Shown: positions 25,625-33,756 of the stretch, piece by piece | Numbering within the stretch: position 1 is the first letter of the stretch | How the letters are laid out: each line of letters starts with the position of its first letter | Assembly (NCBI RefSeq): GCF_026427355.1 | Contig: NZ_CP102665.1 | Location: 310,001-374,000 of the forward strand | DNA from: Sphingobium sp. JS3065 | GTDB lineage: Bacteria > Pseudomonadota > Alphaproteobacteria > Sphingomonadales > Sphingomonadaceae | Reading direction: 5' to 3' | Length of the DNA stretch: 64,000 nucleotides | Position numbers and translations under genes: made by a program | Notes under the pieces: generated by a model | What the model was told of the DNA's origin: nothing | Databases searched by the model: none | Seen by the model: only the letters and a program-made list of their open reading frames with translations

Positions 25625-26967
25625 GCCGCGTCCGCTTTCCCGCGCCCCTCTATTCCCATCTGGCGTCGAGGCTGCTCGATGCCAACGGTCTGGAGAGCTG
25701 CGCCATCGCTTATGCCCATCACGATGGGCATAGCGACACCTGGATCGTCGCCGACGCCAGTCCAGTGCCAGAGGACGCCTATGAGCGCCGCGACCGCCTG
25801 TCCGCGGTGCTCAAGCCTTCCTTCCTGGTCGAGGTCGCCAACCGTAGCCGCGTCACAGGAATGGCGGTAATTGCCATCCACACCCACCCGGCCAGCCCCG
25901 GTTATACTTGCTTCTCATCGACCGACAATGCAGGCGAGACGGAACTCAGCACATACTTCGCCCGCCGCGCGGCCAAGGTTCCGCATGTCGCGCTGGTCAT
26001 CGGACCTGAGGGATGCCGCGCCCGCCTACTCGGACAAGAAGAGGAGGTCGAGGTCTGGGAGGTCGGACAGTCCCTCACGCTCCATTCCCCTCTCGCAGAC
26101 CTCGCGAACCATGAACGGGATGATCGGCAGGTCCGCGCCTTTGGCGCGCCTGGACAGCGTCTGGTGCGCCGTCTCCGGTTCGCCGTCATCGGTGCCGGTG
26201 GCACCGGATCGATCGAATGCCAGCAGCTGGCCCATCTCGGCGCGGCATTGATCACCGTGATTGACCCCGACCTCGTGGAGGAGACGAACCTCAACCGGCT
26301 GGTCGGCTCCGTCCCGTCGGACGTGGGACGCCCCAAGGTCGAGATCGCTGCCAGGATGATCCGTGCCATCAATCCCGATGCCATGGTGATTCCGCTTCAG
26401 GCGGACATCGTCGACGAGGATTTGGCGAAGCTGATAGCCACCTTCGACTTCGTCCTGCTCTGCACGGACTCGCACGCGAGCCGAGCGGTGGTGAACCAGG
26501 CAGCCTATCAGTATCTGGTTCCCGTGATCGACATGGGCGTCAGCATCACCGTGGCCGACGGCGCCGTCACCCATATCACCGGCAGGGTTCAGATGCTGGC
26601 CCCCGAGCTTCCGTGCCTCACATGCTCGAATGCGCTCGACAGCGAGGCGATCCGGCGGGAAATGCTGACGCCGGAACAGCGGGCGGCGGATCCCTATGTC
26701 CAGGGCGTGCGCGAGCCGCAGCCGGCCGTTCTCTCCATCAACTCGACCGTGAGCTCGCTGGCGATGACCATGATGCTCGGCGCTGTGACGCCCGTTCCCG
26801 TAAAGCCGCGTTATCAGATCTATGATGGCATTCGCGGGCGGGTGAAGCAAATGGTGGTGGCGGTGCAGCCACACTGTGTTGTCTGTTCATCCATGGGAGC
26901 CTTCGCCAAGGGCCCGACTTGGGATCTGCCGGTCCGGCCTACCAGCCATGAGGGGAAAGATAAATGA
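25621..26967 (+). CDS. JAMM peptidase fused to ThiF/E1-type activating enzyme
   Basis: 448 aa from ATG 25621, which overlaps the E2 stop (ATGA). Earlier in-frame codons lie inside the E2 gene in another phase and are rejected. Residues 1-150 are a Prok-JAB deubiquitinase-like domain with HTHPASPGYTCFSSTD (His87, His89, Asp102 as zinc ligands). Residues 183-440 are the adenylating E1: VIGAGGTGSIECQQL, DPDLVEETNLNR, VLLCTDSHASR. Two cysteine pairs, CLTC and CVVC, form the usual structural zinc site. It activates the modifier and can remove it again. Confidence 0.9.
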   Translation: MSRVRFPAPLYSHLASRLLDANGLESCAIAYAHHDGHSDTWIVADASPVPEDAYERRDRLSAVLKPSFLVEVANRSRVTGMAVIAIHTHPASPGYTCFSSTDNAGETELSTYFARRAAKVPHVALVIGPEGCRARLLGQEEEVEVWEVGQSLTLHSPLADLANHERDDRQVRAFGAPGQRLVRRLRFAVIGAGGTGSIECQQLAHLGAALITVIDPDLVEETNLNRLVGSVPSDVGRPKVEIAARMIRAINPDAMVIPLQADIVDEDLAKLIATFDFVLLCTDSHASRAVVNQAAYQYLVPVIDMGVSITVADGAVTHITGRVQMLAPELPCLTCSNALDSEAIRREMLTPEQRAADPYVQGVREPQPAVLSINSTVSSLAMTMMLGAVTPVPVKPRYQIYDGIRGRVKQMVVAVQPHCVVCSSMGAFAKGPTWDLPVRPTSHEGKDK

Positions 26968-27506
26968 CGGAACCTGCACGCATGGTCCGAATGCTTGCCC
27001 CGGCGGAATACCGGGATCAGGCCGAAGCTGCCCTATCCGCTCCGGGGGATGCCGCCATGGTCGTCCGCGCCCGACCAAGGTCGGTCATCATGGCATGCCC
27101 GGATGGATGCGGCGAGACCCTGGTGATCAATCTGGACAGCCGCGCCGATAAAGCTTGGCGCTTCGACATGCGCGGAGAAGGACTCACGCTCTTTCCCTCG
27201 GTCTGGCGCGAAGGCGGTTGCGAAAGCCATTTTATCCTATGGCGCGGTCACATCCTGTGGTGCGACCGTTTCGAGCGAGGAAATCGCGAGCCGACCTACA
27301 ACCCCGAGATCGAAGCTGCCGTTCTCGGTGCTATGGACGAGGTTCAGCCGCGCAGCGCGGTTGAGCTTGCGGATGCGATCGACGAACTCGTCTGGGACGT
27401 CAACCGCGTGGCAGGTAGGCTCGTCGGACGCGGACTCGCACGATCTTTTAGGATCGACGGTGGATGGATGTTTGCTCGGATCGCGCTTCCCGACCGGGAC
27501 ACATGA
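26964..27506 (+). CDS. DUF6527 protein of the ubiquitin-like operon (BubE-like)
   Basis: 180 aa. The core has CPDGCGETLVINL, then LFPSVWREGGCESHFILWRGHILWC, the cysteine, serine and histidine pattern of DUF6527. From memory, the serine proteases in Bub operons use a Ser-His dyad; CESHF here is one candidate, not proven. A C-terminal winged-helix-like part follows (AIDELVWDVNRVAGRLVGRGLARSF). The start overlaps the E1-JAMM stop by 4 nt. It would process or remove the modifier. Confidence 0.78.
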   Translation: MTEPARMVRMLAPAEYRDQAEAALSAPGDAAMVVRARPRSVIMACPDGCGETLVINLDSRADKAWRFDMRGEGLTLFPSVWREGGCESHFILWRGHILWCDRFERGNREPTYNPEIEAAVLGAMDEVQPRSAVELADAIDELVWDVNRVAGRLVGRGLARSFRIDGGWMFARIALPDRDT

Positions 27507-27751
27507 CACCCCCCTCGAGCGCGAGTCGCTTCAGATAGCGCATGACAAAGAGGTCCTGCGCCATCACTGCTCCGCGGATTCCATAATCGATCACCTGTCC
27601 GAACTCTTTTGGAATATCGACTTGGGGTTGCAGCTCTTCAGCACCGAGAGACACGACGATGATTGAATGAGGCAGGGCACTTTCTCAGATGGAAAATCGG
27701 GCGGTTGCGCTGATGCCTCGCTACACTTATCGTCACATCGTTGGGGGGATC
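27507..27751. other. Gap with probable promoter and a possible gene remnant
   Basis: The plus strand is non-coding. On the minus strand, about 27500-27660 reads as protein-like sequence (EELQPQVDIPKEFGQVIDYG, then GAVMAQDLFVMRYLKRLALEGG) without a good start or ribosome site, possibly a gene fragment. The next 90 nt are AT-richer and may hold the promoter of the motor block. Confidence 0.35.
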
Positions 27752-28264
27752 ATGAGTAAAGCTTGTAGACTTGTTCGCGCCGCCATTTTGCTTGCGGTAT
27801 TCGCGGTTTCGTGTCCTGCCTGGGCGTCATATGTGACTACAGAGGGTGTTAACTGCCGGTCGCGTCCAGATGTTGGAGCGCGCGTGGTAGCTAAACTTTT
27901 TAAGGGGCAGTCTGTCTCGATATCAGAGGCTGGCGACGGTTGGTCGAAACTGGATCGGCCCTACTGTTGGGTCAGTTCGCGCTTCCTCGCATCCGAGTAT
28001 GTTGGTGCGATTCGATCCTACCCGCAAACAGCTCGCGGGACGGGTTCGGCCAGATCGCCGGGCTTCTCCGCGCCTAGATCCTACTCATTCAGCTCAGCGG
28101 CCAAGAAGTCGCGGAAGAAATCCTCAGCAAAGCAGCTAAGCGGCCGGGGCGGAAGCTACGGCGGCTCGTCCGGCTGCCCCTGCAGCGGTGGAACCGTCTG
28201 CATAGGTCCGCGCGGCGGGCGCTACTGCATCACAAGTGGTGGCAACAAGCGGTATGGAGTGTAG
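27752..28264 (+). CDS. Secreted SH3-domain protein with Cys-rich C-terminus
   Basis: 170 aa from ATG 27752. A signal peptide (CRLVRAAILLAVFAVSCPAWA) is followed by a bacterial SH3 domain (VNCRSRPDVGARVVAKLFKG ... CWVSSRFL), a basic Ser-rich linker and a C-terminal CPCSGG...CIGPRGGRYCITSGG module found at the end of many secreted alphaproteobacterial proteins. SH3b domains often bind peptidoglycan. GC is lower than in the neighbouring genes. It starts the block that contains the motor proteins, 10 nt before the next gene. Confidence 0.72.
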   Translation: MSKACRLVRAAILLAVFAVSCPAWASYVTTEGVNCRSRPDVGARVVAKLFKGQSVSISEAGDGWSKLDRPYCWVSSRFLASEYVGAIRSYPQTARGTGSARSPGFSAPRSYSFSSAAKKSRKKSSAKQLSGRGGSYGGSSGCPCSGGTVCIGPRGGRYCITSGGNKRYGV

Positions 28265-28273
28265 ATACCGCTC

Positions 28274-29674
28274 ATGGGGGCATGGTATAAATTAGCGCAG
28301 TTCTTCGACCGGAGCGAGCCGATGCGCGCTCCGATGGACGATCCGTTCATCCAGATCGACCGGGCAGAGGTGTCTGCGGCGCTCAAGCTCAAGGAGCGCG
28401 GTGCGGAGCAGGGGGCGTTGGAACTCCCACCGTCGTCGTCGGAAACCCTAGATGCCGTCGAAGCGGAGGTCGCCACCTTTATACAGGAGCATTTCGGCCG
28501 GGCGCAGATCGATGCCGCCAACAGCGTCCGTACTTACGATTCGCGGCTGAACGGGCTCTCGCTCATCGCGAATCTCGGATCCATCCGGACGCAAGCCAAG
28601 CTCGCCGTCGGCGACTTCAAGGCCGAGGTTCTCGTCAGGCGCGGCCGGCTGACGAACAGCCGCGACGCCATCAGAGACAGCTATTCGGAACTGCGCGACT
28701 TCCGGAAGGAGAACGGTCTCAAGCGCCCGGCCCACGATGCTGCCGCGCCGATCAGTACCTATGGCACCATGGCGGTCTGCTGGTTGATCGAGACGATCGC
28801 CAACTCCATGCTCCTGCGCCTCAACGATAGCATGGGCTATCTGGGCGGCGTTCTCGCCGCGGCGATAGTCGGCGCCATCAATGTTTTCGTCGCCGGCGTG
28901 GCGGGGCGGCTGCTCTGGCCGCGTAAGAATCTCCAGGATCCGACCGCACGGAACCTTGCGTGGGTTGGAATAGGCCTGTGGATACTCTTCACGCTCGCAT
29001 GGAACCTGACGGCCGCCCACTATCGTGATGCCAAATCCCTCGGCATTCCTCATCCGGAGACCGCCGCGCTCGGCATGCTGGGGGGTGGTCTGGACAGCCT
29101 CTATTCCTACGGCCTCGTCGTCGCCGGCCTCGTCTTCGCCGTCACGGCCGCCATGGCGGGCTACAGGATGGACGACCCCTATCCAGGATATGGTGCCGTC
29201 TCGACCAGGCATGCGAAGCGCTGCGACGACTATGTGGCGGAATTCGAAGACGCAAGGCACGAGCTGACAGACATCCGGGACGACGCCATCGACCAGGCGA
29301 CCGACGTGCGCGAGGAACTGGCGCGACAGCACGCCGAGCGGCAGCAGATACTTACCGCAAGGGAGGCCTTCCGTCGCCGCTATGACGAATACGGGATACA
29401 GCTCGAAGCGGTCGCCAATGCGCTGCTGCAGGAATATCGGAACGCGAACCGCGCCGCTCGATCCACGCCCGCGCCGGATCACTTCGAATCCACCTGGCGC
29501 CTATCCCGGACAGCGCTCCCGCTGCCCTCTGGCGAGGAGATCCCGCGTTCAGCGATCGATGCCGCCGAGGCGAATCTTGAGGCCGCGGTCGACGACATAT
29601 CGACCGCATTCGACGAGGCGATCGCCAGCTTCGAGCCCTTGGACGAACTGAAGAAGCGCATCGCGGATGACTAG
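28274..29674 (+). CDS. Membrane protein with long coiled-coil flanks, unknown
   Basis: 466 aa. About four membrane segments lie between residues 155 and 300 (TMAVCWLIETIANSMLL, LGGVLAAAIVGAINVFVAGV, LAWVGIGLWILFTLAWNL, GLVVAGLVFAVTAAMAGY). The N-terminal arm (60-150) and C-terminal arm (315-466) are helical and charged, probably coiled coils. No family recognised. It overlaps the vWA-like gene by 8 nt and is in the same operon as the MotA- and MotB-like genes, so it may be a scaffold or regulator of that envelope complex. Confidence 0.65.
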   Translation: MGAWYKLAQFFDRSEPMRAPMDDPFIQIDRAEVSAALKLKERGAEQGALELPPSSSETLDAVEAEVATFIQEHFGRAQIDAANSVRTYDSRLNGLSLIANLGSIRTQAKLAVGDFKAEVLVRRGRLTNSRDAIRDSYSELRDFRKENGLKRPAHDAAAPISTYGTMAVCWLIETIANSMLLRLNDSMGYLGGVLAAAIVGAINVFVAGVAGRLLWPRKNLQDPTARNLAWVGIGLWILFTLAWNLTAAHYRDAKSLGIPHPETAALGMLGGGLDSLYSYGLVVAGLVFAVTAAMAGYRMDDPYPGYGAVSTRHAKRCDDYVAEFEDARHELTDIRDDAIDQATDVREELARQHAERQQILTAREAFRRRYDEYGIQLEAVANALLQEYRNANRAARSTPAPDHFESTWRLSRTALPLPSGEEIPRSAIDAAEANLEAAVDDISTAFDEAIASFEPLDELKKRIADD

Positions 29675-30518
29675 ATCACCGAGGAACCGTCGTCCCAGAC
29701 GGGCGCCCACGAAGTCGGCTGCCGTCGCCCGGAGGGACGCGGATAGCAGGAGCGCTCTGTTCAAGATCATGCTGGTGGCGAGCGTGGTGATAGCGTTCGG
29801 CTCGGTCTATTTCGTCGTGGCATCCTCCAAGCAGGACTTGGACGAGGAGACCCGCTGCCCGAGCAAGGTGACGAGCGTGACGGTGCTCCTCGTCGATGTC
29901 ACCGACCCCATGAACACGCCCCAACGGCAGGACTTCTCAAACCAGCTGACAAAGCTGAAGAACTCGATCCCGCGCTACGGGCAGTTGATGGTGGCGAAGG
30001 TGGATGCGACCAAGGACAGTCTGCTCACGCCGGTGATCACCCGTTGCAATCCCGGCACCGCCAACGACGTGAGCGCCGCGACCGGCGACCCAGACGCTAC
30101 CCAGAAGGACTGGGAGGAGAACTTCGACAAGCCGCTGACACAGGCGTTCGAGAGGATCGCGACCGCCAGCAACGCCAACCAATCCCCCATCCTCGAGTCC
30201 ATCCAGTCGGTCGCGCTGACGCAATTACAGAAGCCCGGCCAGGAAGGACTTCCAAAGCGTCTCGTCGTCGCCTCCGACCTTCTCCAGAACACCGGTGACG
30301 TCAGCTTCTATCGGGGATTGCCGGACGCGCGGGAATTCACCGATGGGGCAACATTCCGTCGGCTTCGCACAGATCTTCGCGGTGTCGATGTCGAGCTGTG
30401 GATGCTCGAACGCAGCGACGCCGCCTCGACGCAACCGCGGTCTCTTGCCGACCTATGGGACAACATCATCGGCGCCGAGGGTGGGACAGTGCGCCGCATC
30501 TACAACGTGAGCGGGTGA
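29667..30518 (+). CDS. Membrane-anchored vWA-like periplasmic protein
   Basis: 283 aa. A basic N-terminus is followed by one membrane segment (FKIMLVASVVIAFGSVYFVV, about 32-51). The rest has a von Willebrand A-like pattern: VTVLLVDVTDPMNTPQRQDF supplies the first metal-binding strand, and KRLVVASDLLQNTGDVSFY a second conserved one. The MIDAS serines are only partly conserved. vWA proteins next to ion-driven motors may sense or clamp partners; that role is inferred. It starts within the preceding gene and ends 1 nt before the MotA-like gene. Confidence 0.65.
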   Translation: MTRSPRNRRPRRAPTKSAAVARRDADSRSALFKIMLVASVVIAFGSVYFVVASSKQDLDEETRCPSKVTSVTVLLVDVTDPMNTPQRQDFSNQLTKLKNSIPRYGQLMVAKVDATKDSLLTPVITRCNPGTANDVSAATGDPDATQKDWEENFDKPLTQAFERIATASNANQSPILESIQSVALTQLQKPGQEGLPKRLVVASDLLQNTGDVSFYRGLPDAREFTDGATFRRLRTDLRGVDVELWMLERSDAASTQPRSLADLWDNIIGAEGGTVRRIYNVSG

Positions 30519-31802
30519 ATGAGCGAGATCGAGACCCACCAGCGGGACCTACTGGAGGAGCGCGGCTGGATCGACCGCTGGGGCTTCCTGCTCTTCGCCT
30601 TCGGCGGCGCGGCAGCCATCCTCATCGTGAAGTATCTGGGCATCTCCCCAATCATCGTCGCGGCCGGTGCTGCCATCGCGATGCTCGGATACGCCTATGT
30701 CGTCCAGACCACCGGCACCGGACGGCTCCGCGCCGATCAGGCCGGCGACAACTGCTACTATCTCGGGCTGATCTACACCCTGACCAGCCTGGCATACGCC
30801 ATCTTCTTCTTCGACCCGGCGAACACGGCAACCACCATCGTCCAAGGTTTCGGCATCGCGCTGGCCACCACGATCATGGGCCTGGTGCTTCGCGTGTTCT
30901 TTAACCAGAGCAGAGTCGATCTGGTCGAGACTGAGGACACGGCCCGCGTCGAGCTCGCCGACGCCGCCGGTCGCCTCAAGGCCGAACTGCAGGCCATGAC
31001 CGTCAGCATGAACGACTATGGCCGGGAGACGCGGCAGGCATTGGTGGAGCTGCGCGAGCACATAGTGGCTTCGCTTGTCGATGTGCAGGAACAGGCGACC
31101 AAGTCGATAGCCGATGCATCCGCTGTGGCTGGCACCGCCATCAGCACGATGGCGACCAACGCCACCAACACGACGGCGGAGCAGGCCAACGCGACACTGG
31201 CCAGCGCCCGCCGCCTGACGGCTGCGACGGAAAAGGTCATCACTGGCATCGAGGAGCATGTCGATGCCATGGAGGACATACAGGATTCGACCAGTGCGAT
31301 CGCCGAAAGCCTGAAGTCGCTGGAGGCCGCAGCGGAGAAGACCCAGCAGAATCTCGCCGAATTGGCTGGCCGGGCCGAGCAGCTTGCGGAGACGCAGGGG
31401 GCACTCGGCGAGACCGGGAGGAAGCTGCAGGAGGTCGTCGAAGAGGTGGCTAAGCACATTGTCGGCTTCGACGCCTCCACGACACGTTTCGAGGAATCGC
31501 TTTCGGCGCGTCTGGCGGAGGTCAAGACCGTCCCCGCAGACATGGCGACCAAGACCTCCGATGCCTTCATGCGTGCTACGTCCGCCATGGAGGAGCAGTT
31601 TCAGCTGATCTCGAAGGCCCACCAGACCTTTGCCGAAGACCTATCCCGCAAGGCGGAGGCGGGCGTGGAAAGGCTAGAGCGGCACAATGCCGCGCTCGAG
31701 CGTGAGCTGGATCGCTCGCGGGACAATGTCGCCAAGGTGCATGGCGCGCTCGTCGAAATGACGGGCACCCTCGTAAATCGCGTGCAGGCTACCAACCCGT
31801 GA
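30519..31802 (+). CDS. MotA/ZorA-like membrane channel with long coiled-coil tail
   Basis: 427 aa. Four membrane segments lie in the first 130 residues (GFLLFAFGGAAAILIVKYLG, PIIVAAGAAIAMLGYAYVV, LGLIYTLTSLAYAIFFF, GFGIALATTIMGLVLRVFF). An Ala/Glu/Gln-rich coiled coil of about 290 residues follows, with no breaks. This layout is that of ZorA, the MotA relative whose tail extends into the cytoplasm. The downstream gene overlaps by 4 nt and encodes the matching MotB/ZorB-type partner, so I call a proton- or sodium-driven motor pair. Sequence similarity to MotA itself is weak. Confidence 0.66.
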   Translation: MSEIETHQRDLLEERGWIDRWGFLLFAFGGAAAILIVKYLGISPIIVAAGAAIAMLGYAYVVQTTGTGRLRADQAGDNCYYLGLIYTLTSLAYAIFFFDPANTATTIVQGFGIALATTIMGLVLRVFFNQSRVDLVETEDTARVELADAAGRLKAELQAMTVSMNDYGRETRQALVELREHIVASLVDVQEQATKSIADASAVAGTAISTMATNATNTTAEQANATLASARRLTAATEKVITGIEEHVDAMEDIQDSTSAIAESLKSLEAAAEKTQQNLAELAGRAEQLAETQGALGETGRKLQEVVEEVAKHIVGFDASTTRFEESLSARLAEVKTVPADMATKTSDAFMRATSAMEEQFQLISKAHQTFAEDLSRKAEAGVERLERHNAALERELDRSRDNVAKVHGALVEMTGTLVNRVQATNP

Positions 31803-32713
31803 GCGACCAACAGCTGGACCTGCGCCAGGACAAATCCTACCGACGCGGTCTCGTCCTCGGCCTCACCATGGCCGAGATCATGATACTGCTCCTGTTCGTG
31901 CTGCTCATGGCGCTGGCCGCAGCGCTCCAGAATCGCGATGCTCGCATCAAGGTACTCGACAGCGGTGGGGCGTCCCAGCTCGTCGAGGAACTGCAGCGCG
32001 CGTATCCCGACGCCAAGGATTCCAATGATTACTTCAAGGAACTGAAGCGGGCCATCGAGGCCAGGAAGCGCGTCGAGGCGGGCGCAGTCGACAGCAAGCA
32101 CCTGCTGGAGGACGCGGAGGTCGGACGTCAGGTCAGGGAGGCCGCCGCCGCCAGCGGCGTCAAAGACCCCGAGCGCTTCGTGAAGGAGGTGGTCGCCGCC
32201 TCGTCCAAGGGGAGAAAGGGACAGTGGCCGCCCTTCTTCAGCCTGAGCGAGGCCGGTGGCTACTTCTTCGACAGCGGCAAGGCGACGCTTCGACCTGAGT
32301 TCGAGAGGAACCTCAAGGCCGAGGTCGTCCCTATGCTTGCCCGGAGCGTGGCAGACTACGACGTCGATGTCGTCGAGGTCATCGGGCATACCGATGAGGT
32401 CCCGATGTCGGGGTCGAGCAACCTCGATGCCGCACTGATCCCGGCATCGGTCGGGCGGACTCCCATCGGCGCGCTGCGCTCCACGGACAACGCCGGTCTT
32501 GCCATGGCTCGGGCGGTCGCCGTGGTTCACCTACTTCGTGCCGACTCTCGACTGCGGAACGTGGCGATCCTTCCCCTGTCCGGCGCGCAGATGATCGTGC
32601 CGGTCGATAAGGTTGCGAACGGGACTGCAAGGGGTGATGACCAGCGCCGCCGTCGCATCGAAATCCGCCTTCGGAAGTCGACGCAGCAGGCGTCGCCGAC
32701 CATTCGGAAGTGA
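31799..32713 (+). CDS. MotB/ZorB-like stator with OmpA domain
   Basis: 304 aa. A short cytoplasmic N-terminus leads into one membrane helix, GLTMAEIMILLLFVLLMALA (about 21-40), which carries a glutamate near its inner end where MotB, ExbD and ZorB carry the ion-binding aspartate. A linker (40-145) precedes an OmpA-type peptidoglycan-binding domain: YFFDSGKATLRPEF, VIGHTDEVPMSG and GDDQRRRRIEIRL. It would anchor the motor to the cell wall. Start overlaps the MotA-like gene (GTGA). Confidence 0.76.
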   Translation: MSDQQLDLRQDKSYRRGLVLGLTMAEIMILLLFVLLMALAAALQNRDARIKVLDSGGASQLVEELQRAYPDAKDSNDYFKELKRAIEARKRVEAGAVDSKHLLEDAEVGRQVREAAAASGVKDPERFVKEVVAASSKGRKGQWPPFFSLSEAGGYFFDSGKATLRPEFERNLKAEVVPMLARSVADYDVDVVEVIGHTDEVPMSGSSNLDAALIPASVGRTPIGALRSTDNAGLAMARAVAVVHLLRADSRLRNVAILPLSGAQMIVPVDKVANGTARGDDQRRRRIEIRLRKSTQQASPTIRK

Positions 32714-32715
32714 CC

Positions 32716-32928
32716 ATGGATCAACTTGATGCTAACCTTCTGGAACTTCGCCAGCTGATCAAGCGCAGTGATGAGAGACAAAATTCGGTCATGCACGGGG
32801 ATCAACAGGTGCTACCTCCGCCATCCTTGGAAACGGCGCCAGCTTCCCTGTCCGTAGAGAGGCGGATCAGGCCATACGAACCAGTACCTCGCACGTGGTT
32901 TGCACGAATGTTCGGCGGCAGGAGCTGA
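32716..32928 (+). CDS. Small hypothetical protein in the motor operon
   Basis: 70 aa, MDQLDANLLELRQLIKRSD at the start and PRTWFARMFGGRS at the end, with a proline-rich middle. No family recognised; the basic aromatic C-terminus could be membrane-associating. It lies 2 nt after the OmpA-domain gene and its stop overlaps the thermonuclease start (TGATG). Confidence 0.5.
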   Translation: MDQLDANLLELRQLIKRSDERQNSVMHGDQQVLPPPSLETAPASLSVERRIRPYEPVPRTWFARMFGGRS

Positions 32929-33566
32929 TGAGGCGCCCGACACGCAGATCCCGGCGGCGCATTCATAGTTGGCGAAGTGCAGATCGACGAGGGCGTATAG
33001 GTCCCGCGGAAAGACTGGCGCTGGTGTGCGTGTCGCTGATTTTCATCGGAGTGTTCGTCTTCACCTACATGGCGACTGAAGCTGGTCGAGTCCGTTTTGA
33101 GTCGTCGGCCAATGCGTCGACAAAGGCGGCGGCGGTGATGAATCGCGTCGACGCGTCCGATATGTCTGCTGCATTGACTATGGCGAGAAGCAAGATTGGC
33201 GGCGGTTCTCTATCGAATGCCAATGCCAAATTCTCCATTTGCCATACAGGCGGTGGCATCAACTGTGTCGTGGATGGCGATACGGCTTGGATCGTTGGTG
33301 AAAAAGTGCGGGTCGCGGATATCGACGCGCCGGAAACGCACCCGCCCCGGTGTTCATTAGAAGCAAATTTGGGCGAGAAAGCCACCAAGCGACTGGCGGA
33401 ATTGATGAACGACGGCCCGTTCGATCAGATCGTAGTTGACAGGGATCGTGATCGATATGGCAGAAAGCTCCGGGTCCTCACACGCAACGGCAAATCCTTG
33501 GGTCAGCAGCTAGTGGCAGAAGGGCTCGCGAGATCATGGGAAGGTCGGCGGCGTCCGTGGTGTTGA
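32928..33566 (+). CDS. Membrane-anchored thermonuclease (SNase family)
   Basis: 212 aa from ATG 32928. One membrane segment (LALVCVSLIFIGVFVFTYMA, about 32-51) anchors a staphylococcal-nuclease domain: CVVDGDTAWIVGEKVRVADI with DAPETHPP, then GEKATKRLAEL and DRDRYGRKLRVL. The catalytic Arg, Asp and Glu positions look intact, so it should cleave nucleic acid outside the inner membrane. Lower GC than the motor genes. As the last gene of the block it could degrade DNA entering through the envelope. Convergent with the SbcC-like gene. Confidence 0.82.
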   Translation: MRRPTRRSRRRIHSWRSADRRGRIGPAERLALVCVSLIFIGVFVFTYMATEAGRVRFESSANASTKAAAVMNRVDASDMSAALTMARSKIGGGSLSNANAKFSICHTGGGINCVVDGDTAWIVGEKVRVADIDAPETHPPRCSLEANLGEKATKRLAELMNDGPFDQIVVDRDRDRYGRKLRVLTRNGKSLGQQLVAEGLARSWEGRRRPWC

Positions 33567-33756
33567 CTGCCCTCAGGTTGCGACAGTTGTCATGAGTGGA
33601 ACTGGCTTCGCGACCGCGCTCCGATGGCAGAAATCCTGCGACCACTTCCTACTTCTCGTCCGTCAGATCGGCCCGTGCCATCGCTACTCTCGTAATGAGC
33701 AGCCTTAAACCACACTTCAGATCGTTTGTGAATCCACGTTGTCAACGCGACCTAGA

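Noticed and set aside
24498..26967. Type II CBASS assignment for the E1/E2 genes
   Set aside because: No cyclic-nucleotide synthase (CD-NTase) or CBASS effector is present; a dedicated multi-unit modifier is encoded instead.
30549..31622. 357-aa minus-strand frame opposite the MotA-like gene
   Set aside because: Shadow caused by the Ala/Glu-rich coiled-coil; no start signal and no family features.
19604..33566. Calling the motor block a standard Zorya system
   Set aside because: No ZorC, ZorD or ZorE-type gene is adjacent and the stator residue differs, so only similarity to ZorAB is claimed.
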